NCBI RefSeq assembly: GCF_000149955.1
Contig: NC_030990.1
Span: 806,001-870,000, forward strand
Direction of reading: 5' to 3'
DNA: 64,000 nucleotides
Origin: Fusarium oxysporum f. sp. lycopersici 4287
Lineage: Eukaryota > Ascomycota > Sordariomycetes > Hypocreales > Nectriaceae
Shown piece after piece: positions 58,871 to 64,000 of this stretch. Below the pieces are notes generated by a model, which ran no database searches, had not been told where the DNA came from, and was given only the letters and a program-made list of their open reading frames with translations. The position numbers were made by a program, and so were the translations under genes. The first letter of the stretch is position 1; every line of letters begins with the position of its first letter.

Positions 58871-61094
58871 ATAATTGAGGATGTAATGGTTTGATGGATA
58901 ACGTATATTGGAAATGAAGCGGCGGTGGCTTTCGGTGGTTGGATTTGTCTTGCTTTCAACTTTGTTTTTATGCGACACGGCCACAAGATACCCTTCAGGA
59001 ACTGACAGGCTCGTCAGAATCGCCCGGTTATATGATTACTTTTTGTATTATTCACGGTGTATTAGTGCGATATGGTTGAGAAAAGAAAACTATCATTGAC
59101 TATTCTATTTCTTGCTCTCACTGTCAACTCTTCATACCAGTGAATGAACGTCTCGGTCAGCACAACGAACGATGTTGGCTGCAATTAGAGATAAACTTGA
59201 TCTGCATGTGCATCTATCTGACGCTTATTTCCATCCCATGCCGGGAGTCAGCGGCTATAGCTGCCGAGCTGTATCTCCTCCACTTTACGTCATTTTTACT
59301 TGGCTGCACGAAGCCACTAGAAGACGGTTGGTGTCCATGTCAATGGAAAGTTCACGGCGTGATCTCATAGCTTGACTTTGGACAGTTCATTACGTCCTCG
59401 AAGAGAATTACAATAAGAGTCTTGCTTATATGTAGTGGGTATTGCGGCGTTGCATCATTATCACCAATATTGACGACTTCCGTATTGAACAAGGGTCGCC
59501 ATCGAGGTTTAGGGTAAACGTGGATGGTCAATTCTCTTCGCATTATAGCTTGGTACTGAGACTGTCTCTGGTCAAATAGTTATTTGGTCGAGCGGATAAC
59601 TGTTCCTGTGAACCCGGGGGTGATTGTTATAAGGTCAAGGTTGATTATACAGCTCGACTGGGCTCTGGCTCTCATATCAGTGACGATTGATCTTGGCAAA
59701 CTGATACATTCAACGCCATGTTCATTTTGGAAGCCGGAATATCCTTACCTCGGCTTTGCTTCCTTTTCTGCATAATTCATCGTTCGTGCACAAGGATTAT
59801 ACCATTCAATATCTCTCGACATTTACATCCGGTTTAGTGCACTCTTATCCGTCTCCCATCCCATCTGATAAGGACCTTGTCAACGCGGGGGGAATGTGGG
59901 TTATAGTGACCCGAGAACCGAGACCCTGGACGATTTGTCTGATCCATTACAAACCACACGCAATAACAACCTCGACCTCGACCCGTTATCAAAGATATCT
60001 TCGCCTCCGCACGTGAAAAAAAAAGCAATAAGATTTGATCGCCTGCTCATCATGGGGCCCGAGCGACTGCTCCCGCATGAGCGATGTCACTATCTTCAGG
60101 ACGCGTTATTCCCCTTGTAGCAATCCCTTGATGAGTGAGCTGACAGCGTGGGTTTACCGTTTATCCCTAAACTGCTTTTCGTCGTGGTGCTGCTATTCTT
60201 ATCAGCCATATCATGGAGTTGATAGGCCGTGCTGGGATTATCGGCATGGATGCTTATCAGTTGCCTTCCGCCAAGAGGCTTTTTGGGATATGATGATTTG
60301 CAGGAGAACGACACGTTTTCTAGACTCGGAGATGCTTTTTAATGATAGATCACGAATCACTCGTTTCATGGCGTTTTGCTGCCCTGCCTGGTCTTTGTTG
60401 TCAGAGACAAGAGACAACACGACCGTGGCTCAAGCCGCTCCGGACTTGACGCGGATTCAGCATATCTCAGAAAGAGCCTCAACACATGGCATCTTTCACA
60501 AGCTCCCCAAAAGAACAGACCTCTCTCTCTTGTATGCCGACCATTCCGGCTTCGGCTCATTCGACACCTTGGACCGGGGAGAACTACCATCGACTGCCTT
60601 TGCGCTAGGTACGCCTGCGCATATCAGCGGTAGCTAAAACTAAAACTCCAAGAGTTGCGGGCGTAGCTCATACTCAACTGCCCAGTTGACAGCGTAGTAT
60701 CGCACGTCTGCGGCCGTCCCCTTGTAAGAGCTCTGAGGGATCTAGACCTCTCCGCGACGGCTTTGATGCTGTTTTTGAACTTTACAGGTCAGTTATCTTT
60801 CCGACCGAAAAGTCCTTGCTTGGCTAATAATCCTTGAGCAGAACTGTCGTTGCTTTTCTTTTCAATGTTCTGGTTCCCTCCTTTACGTCTTCCTATGAGA
60901 CTTGGACACAACCCTTTCGCGAGCACACACACCACACTCATGGCCAATTACTTCATAATCGAGAGAAGATTAGTTACTAGACGCCATTTTTGTCTACTAT
61001 AGACTCATCTTAGACTTTTCCTTTTGTGTTTCCCCAAAAACGTCTCAACAGCCAACCCGCCACTTACATCCTCATCGACTTCACATCACACAAA
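58871..61094. other. Long intergenic region
   Basis: About 2.2 kb without a supportable gene. The longest open frame (about 60035-60637, 200 codons) has no motif and an amino-acid mix unlike fungal proteins. The last 100 bases form a leader. Confidence 0.45.
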
Positions 61095-63708
61095 ATGTCG
61101 GCACGAAGCGCATACGCGCGCAAGAAAACAACACAAGCGAAAAATAAGGACCCAGTCATACATGGACGCGCTCAATCTGTAGCCACTTCATCAAGTGGTG
61201 AAGAGCTTTTTACTGACCATTCGATACCGCCCAATATCCCAACCCCCATTGCGGCTCGATTTCCGCAAATACAGCAAAATGCTTCGATGCCAATGGGAAA
61301 CAGGGGAGATTGGACCCCAAGAGGAAGACCAATGATGGCGCCAGATTGGAATCGGGATGCGTATACGAGTAATCAATATGCGAGAATGGGTCATAACAAT
61401 NNNNNNNNNNNNNNNNNNNNNNNNNNNNNNNNNNNNNNNNNNNNNNNNNNNNNNNNNNNNNNNNNNNNNNNNNNNNNNNNNNNNNNNNNNNNNNNNNNNN
61501 AGCGAAGCGACGATGTACGAAAGACAATAGCGAAGACGTTCACATTCCGAAAGAAGGAAAAGGAAGAGGAACCGATCGATCAAGACAGCAATGGAAGCCG
61601 ACCAAGCGTGGAAACACTGCAACCCGACCGTCATGCCGAGTCCTAGTCCCAATGAGAGCAGCGGCTGGGACTCACAATCTGTGGCTCGAACAGATACGAC
61701 TTTGACTTCGACATCTTCTTATGCAGCGTCTCAAAACCAGATGCCGTTGACGCCAACATCACAACTCTCATTTGGTCTACCTCCCGTTGGACCACCACCA
61801 ACCAGCAAACTGCCTCCGATTCCACAGGTACCTTCTGCACCACCACCGCAGATCAGACGTTGGTGTGGAGGAGGACGGCCTATCACGAAGTGGAACAAGC
61901 TTCGGAAAGACCCAGAACTTTGGGATCCTAACGGAGATGTTCTGATCTACCTTGGGAAGAAAGGCCAGAGCTTGCCGTCGATGCGCGTTTCGTCTCATAT
62001 CATCGAAGCTATCAACAGTCGATATCTCATCTCTCTTCTGGATGAGGGTTTGATTGATGGATATCTGCATTCTCCGCCTTCACCAAACACTGAATCCTAT
62101 GGAAGAAAGCTTGGTCAAGAATTCCGGAATTCACCACTAACACCGCCTGCATCTGGACGCACCAGCATTGGAGACATGGGAGGACAAGTTCTTTATGAGA
62201 TGCACTTCCCACCTCCGCAGAATATGAAGAGCATCGATCAGCTCCGTCATCAGCTCACAACGCGCAACTTCTTTGCCCTGCTTCTCAACGCCTCAATGGT
62301 GGGCTTGTCGCTACACGAAGCCCTATCTGACCTTCACGTTAGACTGGATAGCTACATGCCCCCGAATAACGACAACGTCGGCCAATTGGTGCGGTATCTC
62401 TATAACCGAGATCTCGACGATGTACGAAACAATCCTGCCTTGGCGGTGTCACTCCTCATCTGGTCAGAAGAGCCGGATGTGCGGTGGGAGGAAGGATGGA
62501 GGGAGTGCTTCACGCATTGCGTGGGCATGTTTGATCTCGTGCAGAAGTACAAGGACTTCAAACAGATAAACACAAACACGAGAAAGCTTATGGAGATGGC
62601 GAGTCACGAGATGCAGTATCGTGTTCAGGCTGCAGAGGAAAGGTTGGCTGGCTTTAGGTACCAAGACATCTGGGCCTTCACTCCCAAGACGGGATCGGAG
62701 ATGAGGGCGATTGAGAGGTTGAAGGACATGTTGTTACAGCATTTTGAACAGGAATATGGATCATGGCCACCATCACAGTCTGATAGTCGATCCGGACGAT
62801 CAGTCGGTGCCTCAAGACCCGAAACCTGGTTGACTCGGACGTTGGCTATGAAGCTCCAAAGAGACTTTGGGGAGCTGTATGATTGCATGGTCGACAGAGA
62901 TATCGTTTGGGGTTCGTTGGAGATCCAGTTTGGAAGCAGGTTGATGATGGTGTCAAAGAGCAAGAGGAGGGCCATTGATGCAGACACGAGGGAGATGCAA
63001 TTGACGGATATGCTTATTGACTTTGACAACAAACATCGGTTCCCTCATATTCCTCATCCGTTTCCTCTACTGCCAGAATCGACCTCAGCTGCTGGCTCGT
63101 TCCGAAGAGGCATCGCAAAGACTCGAGGCGACCAAATGAGCGCGCTGGAGGAAAGGATACGACTTGCTTATACTGAGAATACCGGCTTCGATGAACCGGA
63201 GATCAAACTCTCCGACGCATTTGAGCGCTTTGAGAAGACCGATGACATTGGAGACATGGATCCAGCTACTGCGAGACGTAGTCGCTGGATTCTTATATAC
63301 GGAATCCTTCAGTCACTAGCCTCTGTGTCTGTTGACGATGAGAAGGTCCAGTACAACGACAAGGTTGATTATCACTTGTGTCCAATATTAGAGGGAGCAA
63401 AGATACCGCCATGGAAACGAGGAACGAGCGAAGGCATTGGTCAAGGAGCGCATGAGAGATCGTATTGCTGGGTTGCAGAGGCAGAACGAGTTATTGAGAG
63501 CGACGAGTATGGAGACGATGTTGATATGAGTCTGATCAATGATTTCCCGATTCAGCTAAACTCGCCCGGCGCCGCGGAGGACCGAAACACGGCGTCAGGT
63601 GGGTCTCTCGGCACGGGCTTCATCAGCCCAAGAGTTCGAGAGAGGATGCGGAGGAACCGAGAGAATGAAAGTCCTGTAACGACGGACTATGGATACACGT
63701 ACACTTAA
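61095..63708 (+). CDS. Large uncharacterised fungal protein (gap and frame break)
   Basis: The frame from 61095 begins MSARSAYARKKTTQAKNKDP and is polar and basic, with an N-rich tract at the gap (61401-61500). After the gap it reads KTFTFRKKEKEEEPIDQDSN and SRPSVETLQPDRHAES, then a TAG stop at about 61644. One base on (+1) the sequence continues with SPNESSGWDSQSVARTD and Pro-rich sequence. A long conserved-looking domain then runs to 63708: RRWCGGGRPITKWNKLRKDP, ELWDPNGDVLIYL, NFFALLLNASMVGLSLHEAL, WEEGWRECFTHCVG and SLEIQFGSRLMMV. I believe this is a fungal domain of unknown function (possibly the DUF8004 type), with no enzyme motif. No intron with normal signals explains the break. The domain frame is uninterrupted for about 690 codons, so the gene is likely active apart from the one-base break. 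Confidence 0.7.
61401..61500. other. Assembly gap (100 N)
   Basis: Exactly 100 N, the usual placeholder for a gap of unknown size, inside the coding region of the gene starting at 61095. Confidence 0.99.
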
Positions 63709-64000
63709 TTAATACCTTTTAATGAACAAAGACGATTTACGAGAAATTGGGCCCCGCGGAACTAAGGTCAGATCGTACCTGTTGATCACGATCCCCAGCC
63801 ACTGATTTAAAACATGGGCGAGTACCCGTTGTTTCAATGCTGATCTATGCGGATCTGCCGAAATAAGAGGACATGAATCAATCGCCAATTCGCATATCAG
63901 TTGATCTCTGAAACGTATGTACAGGAAACGTGCGGGACGGCCCAGGGCGCCATGCATAAGGCGTGATGCATGCTGTAACTCAGATTGTCCTTGTGTTCCT
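63709..64000. other. Right edge of the window
   Basis: 3' flank of the last gene. Nothing recognised. Confidence 0.5.

Noticed and set aside
60035..60637. 200-codon open frame
   Set aside because: No motif, rich in Cys/Arg/Ser in an unusual mix, no likely promoter or relative; best seen as chance.

Overview
The window looks like nuclear DNA of a filamentous ascomycete, most likely a Fusarium-like member of the Hypocreales. The signs are compact genes on both strands, mostly 45-70 nt introns with GTAAGT-type donors and RCTRAC-type branch points, CT-rich leaders, and typical fungal families (UapA-type purine permease, Rpn2, Cet1, Jip5, fungal hybrid histidine kinase, GH18 chitinase, MARVEL and fungal rhodopsin-type membrane proteins). 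The genus is an inference. Four runs of N interrupt the sequence (13840-14470, 26201-26813, 46379-46520, 61401-61500); three of them fall inside coding low-complexity sequence.

Layout. 0-5 kb: a small cupin gene converging on an alpha/beta hydrolase, then an empty stretch. 5-18 kb: an orphan basic/Pro-rich protein, a UPF0590/DUF1769 protein, an MFS transporter, an Ser-rich protein on the minus strand, an assembly gap, and a one-helix membrane protein with a His-rich tail. 18-29 kb: mitochondrial sulfite oxidase, proteasome subunit RPN2 (minus) and the mRNA capping RNA 5'-triphosphatase CET1 (plus). 29-45 kb: a methionine-type amino-acid permease (minus), a protein with a fungal NLR-like N-terminal region (plus, frame broken), a urate/xanthine permease (minus), a truncated iron-dependent alcohol dehydrogenase-like gene (plus) and JIP5 (minus, frame broken). 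45-53 kb: a GAF-type hybrid histidine kinase interrupted by a gap plus foreign sequence, a secreted GH18 chitinase and a secreted glycerophosphodiester phosphodiesterase. 53-64 kb: a polytopic membrane protein, a fungal rhodopsin-like protein (frame broken), a MARVEL protein and a large uncharacterised fungal protein (frame broken).

The genes form no obvious biosynthetic cluster; most are housekeeping, transport or surface functions. I see no new multi-gene system. The two most unusual signals are: (1) a mosaic patch inside the histidine kinase, made of an antisense piece resembling splicing factor SNU23 joined to a Copia retrotransposon-like piece, next to a gap; and (2) several otherwise conserved coding regions that each need exactly one extra base to be skipped (+1), always in the same direction. 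Assembly error is the simplest explanation for both, but raw reads or transcripts are needed to decide.
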